Assembly (NCBI GenBank): GCA_031772625.1 | Contig: CM062805.1 | Coordinates: forward strand, 797,199,119-797,263,118 | Origin: Pinus tabuliformis | Lineage: Eukaryota; Streptophyta; Pinopsida; Pinales; Pinaceae | Direction of reading: 5' to 3' | Length of the DNA stretch: 64,000 nucleotides | Shown: positions 1 to 9,489 of the stretch, piece by piece | How the letters are laid out: every line of letters begins with the position of its first letter | Numbering within the stretch: the first letter of the stretch is position 1 | The notes under the pieces: model-generated | What the model was told of the DNA's origin: nothing | The model's input: only the letters and a program-made list of their open reading frames with translations | Databases searched by the model: none | Translations under genes and position numbers: made by a program

Positions 1-241
1 TAAAAAAAAGAAGCTCATAAACATTTCAAAAACCTCCTAACAAGAAATGGAGAAAGAGTAGACTACAAAACCTTTTTGCAACATGTGCCAAACAAGATAA
101 GTGTTCAAAAAAATTCGGAAATTATGCAAGAAAGCGCAAAAGAAGAAATCAAGGTAGCTGTTTGGGGCCTCCATCCGGATAAAGCACCAGGTCTGCATGG
201 ATTCACAATTTCTTTTTACAGGCAGCACTAGGAGATAACAT
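1..241 (+). pseudogene. LINE A ORF2 fragment, upstream of reverse transcriptase
   Basis: This is a fragment of an L1-type LINE ORF2 just before the RT domain. The reading frame around 170-235 gives DKAPGLHGFTISFYRQH, which matches the conserved plant LINE segment KAPGpDGF-t--FY. A stop replaces the Trp that LINE D has at the same place (KNHWGTIKKDLVRM, minus strand near 22110). The frame breaks at about 241, where PLE-1 begins, and resumes at about 3279 with KKDLVRMIRNVF, so both halves belong to one element. The upstream part lies outside the window. It is non-functional. Confidence 0.8.
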
Positions 242-245
242 CCCA

Positions 246-1871
246 TCTATTAGCTTAAAAACCCAAAACCCTCATCCCAATCTATTCTTGGCATCTGACA
301 AAGCCCAGGTCATTAACTTATCAGACATCATCCTAGATCGTGCAGCTGAATCCATCTTGAAAAAAGGGTTGAATTTTGCCATAACCCCTAATAAAATTCC
401 TGTAGAAGAGGTTATCAGTAATATCGAAGTAGCCATTAAAAACTTAGATATAGCAAAAAGTGAAGAAATCAGACAAGATATTGCAAAAATTCTGAGAACT
501 GCTAAACCTCCTATATCTAACATTTCCATAGAAGAAAAAAGAGCTTTAAACAACCTAAGAAAAAATAAAAACATAGTCATCCTAAAGGCTGACAAGGGCA
601 ACGCAACTGTAATCATGAACAGAAGTGATTATGACAATAAAATGGAAGATCATCTAAATAATAGTGGATGCTATAAAATCATTAACAAAGATCCCAGTGA
701 GAAAACCATGCGTGAAGTAATTAAGAAAATCAAAGAATCATCCTTAGATGAGGTCACAAAAAAGAAAATTATCCCTAATAGTTCCATTATTCCTAGAATT
801 TATGGGGCTCCTAAAGTCCATAAACCTAACATACCTCTCAGACCTATAGTAAACACCATAGGTTCCCCTACTTACCTGCTCGCAAAACACCTTGCCAAAA
901 AACTTAGACCCCTGTCTGGTAATACCCCTTCTTATATTAAAGACTCATATTCTTTTGTTCAATGGATTAATAACATCGAAATGAAAGATGAAGATCTTAT
1001 GGTTAGCTTTGATATTGTATCCCTTTATACCATGATTCCTATTGATGAAGCTATTGAGATCATGAGAAACCTCACTGATAAAGAAACTGTGGATCTTTTA
1101 GAACTATGCTTGAAATCTTCGTACTTCAGTTTCAAAGGAATAATTTATGAGCAAACTCATGGTGTGGCTATGGGTTCTCCTCTATCCCCCATAATTGCCA
1201 ACATCTTTATGGAGCACTTTGAACAGAAGGCTCTTAGGTCATTTCCATACACCCCTGAAGAATGGAAAAGGTTTGTGGACGACATATTTGCTAAGTGGAG
1301 TCATGGAAAAGAAAAACTTGACCTATTCCTCAATCACTTAAATAGCCTCTCTGACCATATAAAATTCACCATTGAAATTGAAAACAACAACCAGCTTCCC
1401 TTTCTTGATGTCCTTCTAACTAAAAGAGAAGGGTCGCTTGGTTTCCAGGTCTATAGAAAGAAAACTCATACAGAAAGATATCTTCATGCTAATTCCCATC
1501 ACCACCCTAAACAAAAGATAGGCATCATTAGGACCTTAACCACTAGGGCCATCAGAATATCTGATCCTGACCATTTAAATGATGAACTCAGCCATCTTCA
1601 CAAAGTGTTTGAGCTAAATGGATATAATAGAAATACCATCAAGAAAGCCATGCAACTATCCCTAAAGAAAAATATCAATAATATTAATGATCAAAATTTA
1701 TCAACTCCTAAGGTCTCCCTTCCATACATAAAAGGTACCACTGATAAAATTACTAAAGTTCTCAATAAACATAACATTAATGTAGCATTCACCCCTGCTA
1801 ACACCATCAGACAATTATTCAACTTTGTTAAAGATCCCATAAACCCTAACCTTCAGAAAGGTGTTTTATGA
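246..1871 (+). CDS. PLE-1 reverse transcriptase
   Basis: Penelope-type RT, about 530 residues. In order: an N-terminal PLE region (INLSD...KGLNFAITP near 310-390), ILKADKGNATVIMN (about 580-620), IYGAPKVHK and RPIVNTIGSPTYLLA (about 800-890), motif A FDIVSLYTMIP (about 1008), motif B GVAMGSPLSPIIAN (about 1160), motif C FVDDIF (about 1273) and LPFLDVLL (about 1395). The catalytic Asp residues of motifs A and C are present. The frame is open upstream of 288 without a clear ATG (position 288 is a TTG), so the true start is probably lost or further upstream. The ORF ends at a TGA that overlaps the endonuclease ORF. PLE-2 has RT and endonuclease fused, so this break is most simply a 1-nt frameshift at about 1866-1872. 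Confidence 0.85.
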   Translation, partial: SISLKTQNPHPNLFLASDKAQVINLSDIILDRAAESILKKGLNFAITPNKIPVEEVISNIEVAIKNLDIAKSEEIRQDIAKILRTAKPPISNISIEEKRALNNLRKNKNIVILKADKGNATVIMNRSDYDNKMEDHLNNSGCYKIINKDPSEKTMREVIKKIKESSLDEVTKKKIIPNSSIIPRIYGAPKVHKPNIPLRPIVNTIGSPTYLLAKHLAKKLRPLSGNTPSYIKDSYSFVQWINNIEMKDEDLMVSFDIVSLYTMIPIDEAIEIMRNLTDKETVDLLELCLKSSYFSFKGIIYEQTHGVAMGSPLSPIIANIFMEHFEQKALRSFPYTPEEWKRFVDDIFAKWSHGKEKLDLFLNHLNSLSDHIKFTIEIENNNQLPFLDVLLTKREGSLGFQVYRKKTHTERYLHANSHHHPKQKIGIIRTLTTRAIRISDPDHLNDELSHLHKVFELNGYNRNTIKKAMQLSLKKNINNINDQNLSTPKVSLPYIKGTTDKITKVLNKHNINVAFTPANTIRQLFNFVKDPINPNLQKGVL

Positions 1872-2182
1872 TTCCTTGCTCATGTGGTAAGGAATACATA
1901 GGTGAAACAGGTAGGTCTCTTAATATTAGAATTAAAGAACACACTGCTGACTTAAGAAGAGAAAGAATTTCTAAATCAGCCTTAGCAGAACATGTTCACT
2001 CTTCCTCTCATTACATTTGCATGGAAGAAGCCAAACTTGTTAAAAAAGAAGAACACTATCTTAAAAGGAAAATTAAAGAAGCCATTGAAATAGAAAAAAG
2101 GAAAAACAACTTTAACCGGGATGATGGATTAAAACTAAGTAACACTTGGAAACCTTTACTTGAAATCTTAAAAAAACAATAA
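1868..2182 (+). CDS. PLE-1 GIY-YIG endonuclease domain
   Basis: This is the C-terminal endonuclease of a Penelope-like element; in this superfamily it nicks target DNA for primed reverse transcription. Visible motifs are IPCSCGKEYIGETGRS (the YIG part of GIY-YIG, with the Cys pair typical of PLE endonucleases), then R-IKEHTADL, the spaced His residues of ALAEHVHSSSHYIC, and a C-terminal EIEKRKNNFNRDDGLKLS-W block also present in PLE-2, PLE-3 and PLE-4. The ATG overlaps the RT stop (ATGA). The start given is only the first ATG; biologically this is the end of the RT polyprotein. Confidence 0.85.
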   Translation: MIPCSCGKEYIGETGRSLNIRIKEHTADLRRERISKSALAEHVHSSSHYICMEEAKLVKKEEHYLKRKIKEAIEIEKRKNNFNRDDGLKLSNTWKPLLEILKKQ

Positions 2183-2642
2183 TCAGCTCTTATCCCTTAT
2201 ATTAACCTTCCCTCCTCTCTTAAAATCAGTAAGAAATTTTCCTTAATCATCCTCATCATTGGACTAATTAAAACATAAATCAGTAATAGATTACTTCCCA
2301 ACTAACCAAATATAAATACTTTAATTGGTAAGAAAATAAATAAATATTAGTAAATATTAAAATAAGTTAATTTTCTATCAATTAAGTCAAATACAGTAGT
2401 TAAGTAATTGATAATTTTTACATAAAAATAATAATTAAACAATTAAATTAAGTAATTAATATAATAATTAAATCAAGAAATAATAAAATTAAGTAATTAA
2501 TTTATATCTCATCAATTAATTATCTATTTAATCAAATTAATAAATCAGTAAGCATAATTAAAAATATATATATATATATTATTTAATCAACTATTTTAAT
2601 AAAAAATATAAAATAATATATATATATATATATATAATATAT

Positions 2643-2678
<36 letters not shown>

Positions 2679-3110
2679 ATAACATAAAATAAAATAAAAT
2701 AAATAAATAATAACATTAATAAATAAATAAATAATTTAAGACAATTAAATAAATAATTAATTAATTTAAAATACATTAATAAATTAAGTAAATCATTATT
2801 CAAAATAATTAATTTGATATAAAGAAATTAGTAAACATAATAATTAAACCTATAAAATACAAAATTAATTAATTAATTAATAATAATAGTAATATGAATA
2901 GAAAATAATATATGGTATTTGAAGAGAAAAAAAAATAAATTTAAAAAAAAAAATAAAAAAAAAAATTTAAAAAAAAATAATAATAATAATAATACAAAAA
3001 AATAAATAAATAATAATAATAATAATATTAATATAATAATAAAAAAAAAATATAAATAAATAAATAACAATAATTAATAAATAAATAAATGGCCGACCTA
3101 ATTCCTCACA
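2183..3110. repeat. AT-rich PLE-1 3' UTR with (TA)n microsatellite
   Basis: This is extremely A/T-rich sequence without coding signal. It has uninterrupted or nearly uninterrupted TA runs around 2562-2580 and 2615-2690, then AAT/AAAT repeats to about 3090. The same arrangement (endonuclease stop, AT-rich DNA with a TA tract, then a hammerhead-like core) occurs in PLE-2 and PLE-3. Short ORFs predicted here are translations of microsatellite DNA and are not genes. Confidence 0.8.
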
Positions 3111-3159
3111 TCATTCCTTAATAACCTATATATATACCCTAACATAGCTCTTGGATTCA

Positions 3160-3230
3160 TCATTAATGTTGAAGAATATCTATTGTCGCATCCCCTAATG
3201 ATGGACTCACTTGGCAGTCCGAAACGTTGG
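3160..3230 (+). ncRNA. hammerhead-ribozyme-like core, PLE-1 3' end
   Basis: The order CTAATGA (3195-3201), hairpin GGACT/AGTCC (3203-3207 and 3216-3220), GAAAC (3221-3225) follows the hammerhead layout CUGANGA, stem II, GAAA. The core has an A at the normally invariant G of CUGA, so cleavage is doubtful. Upstream AATGTT (about 3167-3172) could form a short stem III with ACGTT after GAA, but stem I is not convincing. Hammerhead motifs are known in Penelope-like elements. Two other copies here have compensating changes in stem II. Confidence 0.55.
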
Positions 3231-3278
3231 GTTCACAAAACTCTGTAACAGGTCATTCCTCCTCTCTATCTAATAAAA

Positions 3279-5262
3279 AAGGATTTAGTAAGAATGATAA
3301 GGAATGTGTTTATTAAAAAAAATGGGAGGTTTTACTAAATCCTCCTATCTGGCTTTAATTCCAAAGGATGCAATGCCTTCCACTTTTAGCAGATTCTGAC
3401 CTATTTCTTTATGCAACTCTTCTTACAAAATAATAATGAATATCATAACCAACCGAATAAAGAAAGTTCTCCCTGAGATTATCTTGGAAAACCAAGGAGG
3501 CTTTGTTCCAAATAAAAAAATTATAGACAATGTTATGGTTGTCCAGGAAGATCTACACTCAAGCATGCTGAAAAAAGAACAAGGAATCATCATAAAACTG
3601 GCTATGGCAATGCCTTTGATTGTGTAAGTCTTCCTTACCTCACTGTTGTCTTAAGGAAATTTGGTTTCTCAAACGAAATCATTAAGGTCATCAGTGCCTG
3701 CATTATGGGACCATGGATGGCCCCATTAATAAACGGAAGACTGAGTGATTTGTTTCAAAGTTCCAGAGGGTTGAGGTAGAGTTGTCCTCTTTCAGCTTTC
3801 TTATATATAATAATGGCAGACTCGTTAAGTAGAGCTCTGGAAAAGAATAGGAGAGAAAGAACACTAACTGGTTTGCACATTTCACATGGTGTAAGAAGCA
3901 TTAATCACTCCTTGTTCGAAGATGACACATTGTTGATGGGTGGAGCCTCATGCATTATTGCCCAAAGATTCAAAAAATTCCTAGATAAATTCATGGAGGT
4001 TTTAGGCGATCTCTTAAACAATGCAAAATGTAGAATATATGGTTGGAATGCTCCCTCCCGCACCATGCAAAGAATATCTCAGATCCTTGAGATATCCATA
4101 CTGGAAAATTGGAATCACTTCTTCTACCTAGGACTACCCATATCAAAATAAAATCTAAAGGCTAAGTTATGGAGCACACAAACTAAAAAGATGAAGAAAA
4201 AAATCCAAAGTTGGGGAGTGTTGTGGTTGAACATTGTGGGTAAGGTGACCCTAATCAAAGCTATGATCACTATGCTGCCAATTTACCAATATGCCAATAT
4301 TCTGGCTTCGGCCAGCATCCACAAACAAATGGAATTAATAATCAGGGGGTTTCTATGGAAGGAAGGAAAAAAGGAGACCAAAAAGTTCAGCTTGGTAAAA
4401 TGGGAACAAGTAATTTTGCCTTATGAGAAGGGAGGCTTATCTATAAGGCTACCTGGAATGATGAATGTTGCCCTAGGGTCCAAAATTATATGGAGAATGA
4501 TAACTGGAAAGGACAACTTGTGGAAACAAACTTTGGCTTTAAAATATATGAATCTTCAAAGAACCCACTTGTTGGATGAAAATGTCCCAAGTATGGAAGC
4601 TAGTCAAAAAAATGTTACCTACTATCACCAAGTACACTTCGAAGATGCCCGGAAATGGCAAAAGTATCAAGTTTTTGGGAGACAGAATCATGGGGAAAGA
4701 GCCTTTATCAACATACCCAAGTATCCATGAGATAAGAGAATGGATTAAAGATAAGGGGCTAACCTCCATGCATTCTATTTCTCGATGGAAAAATAGAAAT
4801 TGGCATGACTAGCACATTCCAAATCTGCCTCCAAATTTAAAAAGCCAATGGGATCTCTTAGTCCTCCATCTCAAAGGATCAACCCCAACAAATATGGAAG
4901 ATGAAGACACAGTCATCTAGGATCCTAGTGGGGGTGCCTACTCAGTCAAGTCTGGATATAACACTCTCCAGGATCAACAAGATGAACAAGATTGGGCCCC
5001 TTGGAAATCTATATGGAAGACAAAAAGCCTCCCCAAAGTTAATATTTTCAGTTGGACTCTCCTAAAAGGAAGAATTATTACTGCTGATAACCTTAAAAGA
5101 AAGGGATTCTTCGGCCCGTCAAGGTGCTCAATGTGCCTAAATGAAGAAGAATCCATCCAACACCTCTTCTTGGATTGTCCATTTACTAGAGAGTGTTGGA
5201 AGCAGCTTACTAGTCCTCTAGAAATAGAACTCAACTTCTCCATAACCTTTAAGGAAATTTTT
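3279..5262 (+). pseudogene. LINE A ORF2: reverse transcriptase, connection and zinc-binding region
   Basis: Degraded L1-type RT. Landmarks: LALIPKDAMPSTFSRF and PISLCNSSYKII (about 3353-3430), ENQGGFVPNKKIIDNV (about 3487), the F-D--N-like segment replaced by MAMPLI near 3603, GLR-stop-SCPLSAFLYIIMA (about 3770), and the YADD-equivalent FEDDTLLMGG (about 3915), where Ala has become Glu. The thumb region VLWLNIVGKVTLIKAMI is near 4215. The C-terminal zinc-binding segment of plant LINEs (CSMCLNEEESIQHLFLDCPF) is at about 5130-5190. There are in-frame stops at about 3400, 3777, 4150 and 4810, plus frameshifts. No catalytic activity is expected. Confidence 0.85.
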
Positions 5263-5610
5263 ACTGAATGGGAAAAAATTACCCTTACTCATTGAAGAAC
5301 AAGCAAACCAACAAAAGGTTTTGGGAAATTCTCCCGTCATTTCTCTATTCGCAGATTTGGCTCTCAAGAAATAAAAGCATTTTCAAAGACCAAACCCCAA
5401 AGATTGGAAGAATCTGTCAAAAACCTAGGGACTCACTTCAGAATTTCTAAACATGAAAAGTTTAAAAACTATAGACAGTAGCAGCCTCCAGCAAGAAGAA
5501 AGGAATTGGATCAACCAAGAAACTATCAGAAGTAACTAGAATATCAGTCCCAATGTTAGACCTCCAACTCAAAACTGGAAAATTAGATTAAATAAGGAAT
5601 AATTTTCATC

Positions 5611-6068
5611 ATGGAAAGGAAATATGAACATGCATTGTCTCTTCTTTGATGGTGCCTCCAAAAACAATCCAGGTAGAGCTGGAGCAGGAGGGATCCTCCT
5701 AGAACTAGGGGGAATAATCTAGTCACTTATGAGTGGGGGTTGGGGGAAACCTCTAACAATAAGGCAAAGGCTTATGGCTTGCTAATGGGAACCAAGATAC
5801 TAAAAAAAAAATCAAAGACCCTATTATAATGGGAGATTCAACAATCATAATTGAAGCCATGATCAGTAGAAGAAACCCTCCAAATGTTTCCATGCACCGA
5901 ATCCTCAAAAGAATAAGGCAAAATATGGAAGACCTGGGAAATGTCACTTTTAAACATATCTTGCGGGAAAACAACAGTTTTGCGGACCACCATGCAAATT
6001 TGGAAGTAGCCAAGTCTGAAGGGGAAACAAGAGTAGTTGAGGATGTGTTCCTCACACCTATTCCTTAG
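5611..6068 (+). pseudogene. LINE A C-terminal RNase H domain
   Basis: RNase H domain typical of plant L1 ORF2. It contains CLFFDGASKNNPGRAGAGG (about 5637, first catalytic Asp), MGDSTIIIEAMI (about 5829, third catalytic Asp) and HILRENNSFADHHANL (about 5960, final Asp/His region). The stop is at 6068. The domain is separated from the zinc-binding region by several stops between 5283 and 5600. LINE D (19752-19260, minus) and LINE B (32300-32700) carry related copies. Confidence 0.85.
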
Positions 6069-6069
6069 T

Positions 6070-6920
6070 CCTATTATCCATGTATGAAAATCATGTCAAA
6101 AATATCTTCATTCGATTATTTTTCGTGGTTCAATGCAAATGTGATCTGCAATACCCATACATATCCCCGTAGTGATTTCTTTTTTACTGACAAAGCATGG
6201 AGGTCTCGTGACTCCACACGCATCTCACTGCACATTTTCTGCCATTCTATCAGCTCTAAGATATTCAATATGCCTCTAATCGAGCTCCCCCAGGTAAGCA
6301 TTTCTTCTCTTCTGACTTGGTCTCCTTCCGCTCCCCCCTCTCCTTTATATTTTGGGCCTCCCTCTCCTCTATTCACTCCCCGATCGTCCCCTGTTCTACC
6401 TGTTGATCTCTCTCCCCAGCGAGCTCCCTGTTTCTCTGTTGTCCCCTCCCTTCTTCTCAGCCTGTGTTCCATCCTTCTTCGCCTTCCCTCGGCCCTCTCG
6501 GGCCTTCTCTCTCCCCCTCTCTGCAATCCCAAGCCTACTGCAAGATCATAGCCTGTGGATTGCTGCTCTCCTCATGCAATCAATCCTCTAGTGAGCTTCA
6601 CATCATCGCTCTGCTCTCCCTTTGGCTTTGCGCGTTTTTATTCTCTCTCCACTAGCATCTTTATTATATTCTCCATTTTTGTTGTCTATGTTGTAAGGCT
6701 TGATCTCTTTTGCTTCCTATTTCGAATCAAGCCAACAAACTGGTGCATTAACCAAGGGAAGTTGGAACTTTGTCCATACAATAAGAAGGATCATAGGCAT
6801 CACTCTATCAAGCTCAAGGGAACAACAATAGGGCCTTCATCTAGCAGAGATACCAGGAAGAACCAGCACACCACAAAGGATCATATCTCATATCAAAGGA
6901 CAACAGAAGACCGCTCAGCA
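6070..6920 (+). other. pyrimidine-rich spacer before the LINE A third ORF
   Basis: No recognisable protein lies here. The + strand at about 6295-6530 is strongly C/T-rich (runs such as CTCCTTTATATTTTGGGCC at about 6339, then repeated CCCTCTCC blocks). This looks like a TATA-like box followed by a pyrimidine-rich leader. The equivalent spacer in LINE D (18600-18100, minus) is also pyrimidine-rich. It may act as an internal promoter or leader for the small downstream ORF, but that is inference only. Confidence 0.4.
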
Positions 6921-7275
6921 ATGGACTTAAATCCAGTAGATCGAGCTTCCCAAAATGAGAAATGCGCTACATGCAGAGCTAACAAATTCATGATCGTCAA
7001 GACAAGAGAGACAATTCAAGGCTTGAAGATTCAAATGAGGTCTGAAAAACTATGCTTTGAAGAGCCAAATGGAGAGTCAAAAGGTTGAAATAGACTCCCT
7101 CACCAACAAGTGCACTCACCTTGAGGAGACAGTCAACTACCTCAAAAACATTACTCTGAATCAGGAGGGACAAAACTCAAACTACCAGAGCAGTAAACGG
7201 AGATCTCAGCAAGATCAATATGTAAACAAATATCAAATTGCCCCACAAGTGTTTTTGAAGTCTCTTAGTTTCTAA
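6921..7275 (+). pseudogene. LINE A third ORF: small Cys-motif, coiled-coil protein
   Basis: I do not recognise this family. The product starts MDLNPVDRASQNEKCATCRA, has a C-x2-C motif followed by NKFMI, then a charged heptad-like region (VEIDSLTNKCTHLEETVNYL) that looks like a coiled coil, and a Ser/Gln/Arg-rich tail. A frameshift near 7055-7060 splits it into 6921-7086 and 7057-7275. LINE D has a homologous ORF in the same place (18094-17804, minus; CAMCCANRFMI then a coiled coil). Conservation in two insertions, downstream of RNase H and 200-300 bp before the tail, suggests a real third ORF of this family. Its function is unknown. Confidence 0.65.
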
Positions 7276-7540
7276 AAGTTATGTTATGTAAGTGTATTTT
7301 CTTGCTTTCACAATTTGTAAGGCAGTATGCTAGAAATGTAATTGGAATCTCTGGAATTTTTGGATTCATGTCTAAAGGAAGCCAAGACTGCGTTCTCGAC
7401 CTTCTCTCCTTCAGCATGACTCTTTCCAGCCCCATATGTATCAGGAGCTTAATCCTCTCTCTTTTTTGGAATATATACAACCATAACCGATCTTGTAAAA
7501 ATAATAATAATAATAACAACAACAATAAAGATTTACTTTA

Positions 7541-7835
7541 AAAAAAATACAAGAGGGGTTTAGAGTAAAAAAATACAAGTCCAATTTAGAATTAAAAAAT
7601 ACAAATCGATTTTAAAGTAAATTTAAATTTATGTTATTGAATTAAAACTAAAAATAAAACAACATTAGTTTTAACATATGTCAATAATAACAATCATAAT
7701 AATAGCCTTAAAAATTTCTAGTTGTTACCTTTCCGTAATTTTCTGCCGTGATATCTAAACCACAAAGGTGAAGGAGATATCCCTTTGCATCATGGTCAGT
7801 GATGCATTCTTCTGAATCGTTCTCCTTCCATTTTT
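7541..7835. other. AT-rich spacer between LINE A and LINE B
   Basis: A/T-rich, with repeated AATACAA motifs just after the LINE A tail. No ORF or RNA gene is visible. The right-hand part (about 7720 onward) may be 5' UTR of LINE B, but the boundary cannot be placed. Confidence 0.5.
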
Positions 7836-7989
7836 GTGTGTTGTAGCACAGAGGCCCTGCAGCCTTGCCTATCAAATTGTCGCCCCTCCTGCATAATCCT
7901 CCCTTCTTATTTACATAACCAATTTCGTCTTTTCATTTTCCCTTTGCACCCTCACCCATTTCCAATAATCTGGCTTGTTGGGCTTGGAT

Positions 7990-9146
7990 CTATCCAGGTG
8001 GTCAACCATGGTCAATCTGGCCACTCCCCCCATTTAGATCAGGAGATTTTTTATTTTAACTCCCCGGTCTCGAATGGGCCAAAGTTTAAGAATGTTTCAA
8101 ACTCTCATGTCGTGAAGAAGCTGGATGAGATCCCTAAAGTCGAGATTTAGACTCCACAAGTTAGCCTTTGAGCCCTTCAAATAGAAGATTGGAGTCTTAT
8201 GGGTCAATTTATGGGCTTATGGCCCTCCCCAAGAATTATCCGCCAATGGAACCAAAATAATTTGAAGCCCTTGATAGATGGGGAAGTCACTTTCATCATT
8301 TTGTGGTAATGGATTTTTCACCTTCTTCTTCTCAGAGAAATCAAATCGAGATGAGATATTCCATAGTGGTCCTTACTCCATGGGGGTGCAAGGGATATAA
8401 TTTGATCGGTGGAGCCTTAATTTCAATCTTGATTATGATGTTCCCTCCACAGTCCCTGTTTGGGTGAAGTTTTCCCTTCTTCTCCTTCACTGCTAGAATG
8501 ACGCTAGCTTCAGAAAGATCGGGAATGCCCTAGGAAAATATATAAACTATATTAAACCTAGAGACAGTGTCCTCTCTTGTGTCAGGATTTGTGTTGAAGT
8601 ATATCTAGAAAAGGGTCTCCCTACTGCAATCAACCTAAGATTGAATAATTGGACTTGTATGCAAGAGGTGGACTATGAGTATTTGTTGTTTAAATGTAAA
8701 ATTTGTCATGCTTACGGGCACTTCGCTAGAAATTACCCTAAGAAACCGGAAGACCCGGAGAAACAAAGTAAACAAGGGGACCAATGGCAACTAGCCAAAA
8801 GGATTAAGGGCTCTCAAAAGAAAAACCCAAATCGGGCCCAGAGGAGGGCACCTACTAAAGAAACTGCGCCCTCTTCCCCTGAGAATAAATCAATGGGTGA
8901 TGGAGAATGCACAAGTAAATTAGACCTACTAAAGAAACTGTGCCCTATTCCCCTGAGAATAAATCAACGAGTGATGGAGAATGCACAAGTAAATTAGGAA
9001 ATGTGGGAAAATCGGGCAATGGATTCAAAGTGCTTTCTAATGAAGAGGAAGAGGGAGGGATTTCACATAATAATCCCTATATCATCGATCCAACCCCTAA
9101 TCTCATGGACTCCCATGTCCCGGCAGAAGGACCTTCAGTTTCTTGA
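7990..9146 (+). pseudogene. LINE B ORF1 (DUF4283-like, CCHC zinc knuckle)
   Basis: RNA-binding ORF1 protein of a plant L1 element, degraded. The conserved stretch SLMGQFMGLWPSPRIIRQW (about 8192) matches GLVGQFTGLWPFPRAIQKW of LINE D ORF1. The knuckle CKICHAYGHFARN (about 8697-8735) has lost its last Cys (Asn in place of the fourth ligand). A Lys-, Gln- and Pro-rich tail follows. Stops occur throughout 8300-8640. A 74-bp tandem duplication at 8851-8998 shifts the frame, so the C-terminal part is seen in two overlapping frames (8641-8997 and 8940-9146). Confidence 0.75.
8851..8998 (+). repeat. 74-bp tandem duplication in LINE B ORF1
   Basis: CCTACTAAAGAAACTG begins at 8851 and again at 8925, and the following sequence repeats with few differences up to ACAAGTAAATTAG. 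The 74-bp period is not a multiple of three, so the duplication frameshifts ORF1. Confidence 0.9.
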
Positions 9147-9489
9147 CTTAATGAAGACATAGAGCTTATGCAAGTCGACTCTTCATAAGATGAGGAAGAT
9201 TTCCTCTTTCCAAGAGAAGTCACTCTGGGAGCTCCTTTTGCCAGCTCAACATACGAGAAGTTGGAAGCATACAAAGTCAAGGAGAATGATCTTTGAACCC
9301 ATAGATATGTGAGGAAATCCAACAAATAAATAAGGATCAAACAAGCGGAAAAAGAGAAAGATTTGGGCCACCAACCTCCCCTCAAAAGCATCCAAATGGG
9401 AGATACTGGAAGCAAAGGAAATAAGAGAAGTTTTGGATCTTCCCGGCCAAAAGGAGCCCCTCATCCCAAAAGTAAACAATGGCAGTTCT

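Larger units (their letters stand above)
242..3275 (+). mobile_element. Penelope-like element PLE-1 inserted in LINE A
   Basis: This is a retroelement of the Penelope superfamily: an RT related to telomerase RT plus a GIY-YIG endonuclease, with no LINE-type APE endonuclease. Order: RT ORF (246-1871), endonuclease ORF (1868-2182), AT-rich 3' UTR with a (TA)n tract, then a hammerhead-like core (3195-3225). The borders are set by the interrupted LINE A frame, which stops at H-stop-E-I-T near 240 and resumes at KKDLVRM near 3279. They are accurate to a few bases, because short A/T-rich sequence at both ends hides any target duplication. The N-terminal region is long, so it is less 5'-truncated than the other copies here. 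Confidence 0.85.
3276..7535 (+). mobile_element. LINE A, L1-type, main part to 3' tail
   Basis: This is the downstream part of LINE A after the PLE-1 insertion. Order: RT, thumb/zinc-knuckle region, RNase H ending at 6068, a pyrimidine-rich spacer, a small coiled-coil ORF (6921-7275), and an A-rich tail with AAT/AAC repeats after CTTGTAAAAA at about 7495-7535. Gene order matches LINE D on the other strand, so the two are one family. Many stops and frameshifts show that it is an old, dead copy. Confidence 0.85.

Noticed and set aside
2591..3070. Ile/Tyr/Phe/Leu-rich minus-strand ORFs
   Set aside because: They are translations of TA and AAT microsatellites in the PLE-1 3' UTR.
6116..6551. Overlapping 155- and 138-residue ORFs on opposite strands
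   Set aside because: They arise from the pyrimidine-rich LINE A spacer; the composition explains the lack of stops.
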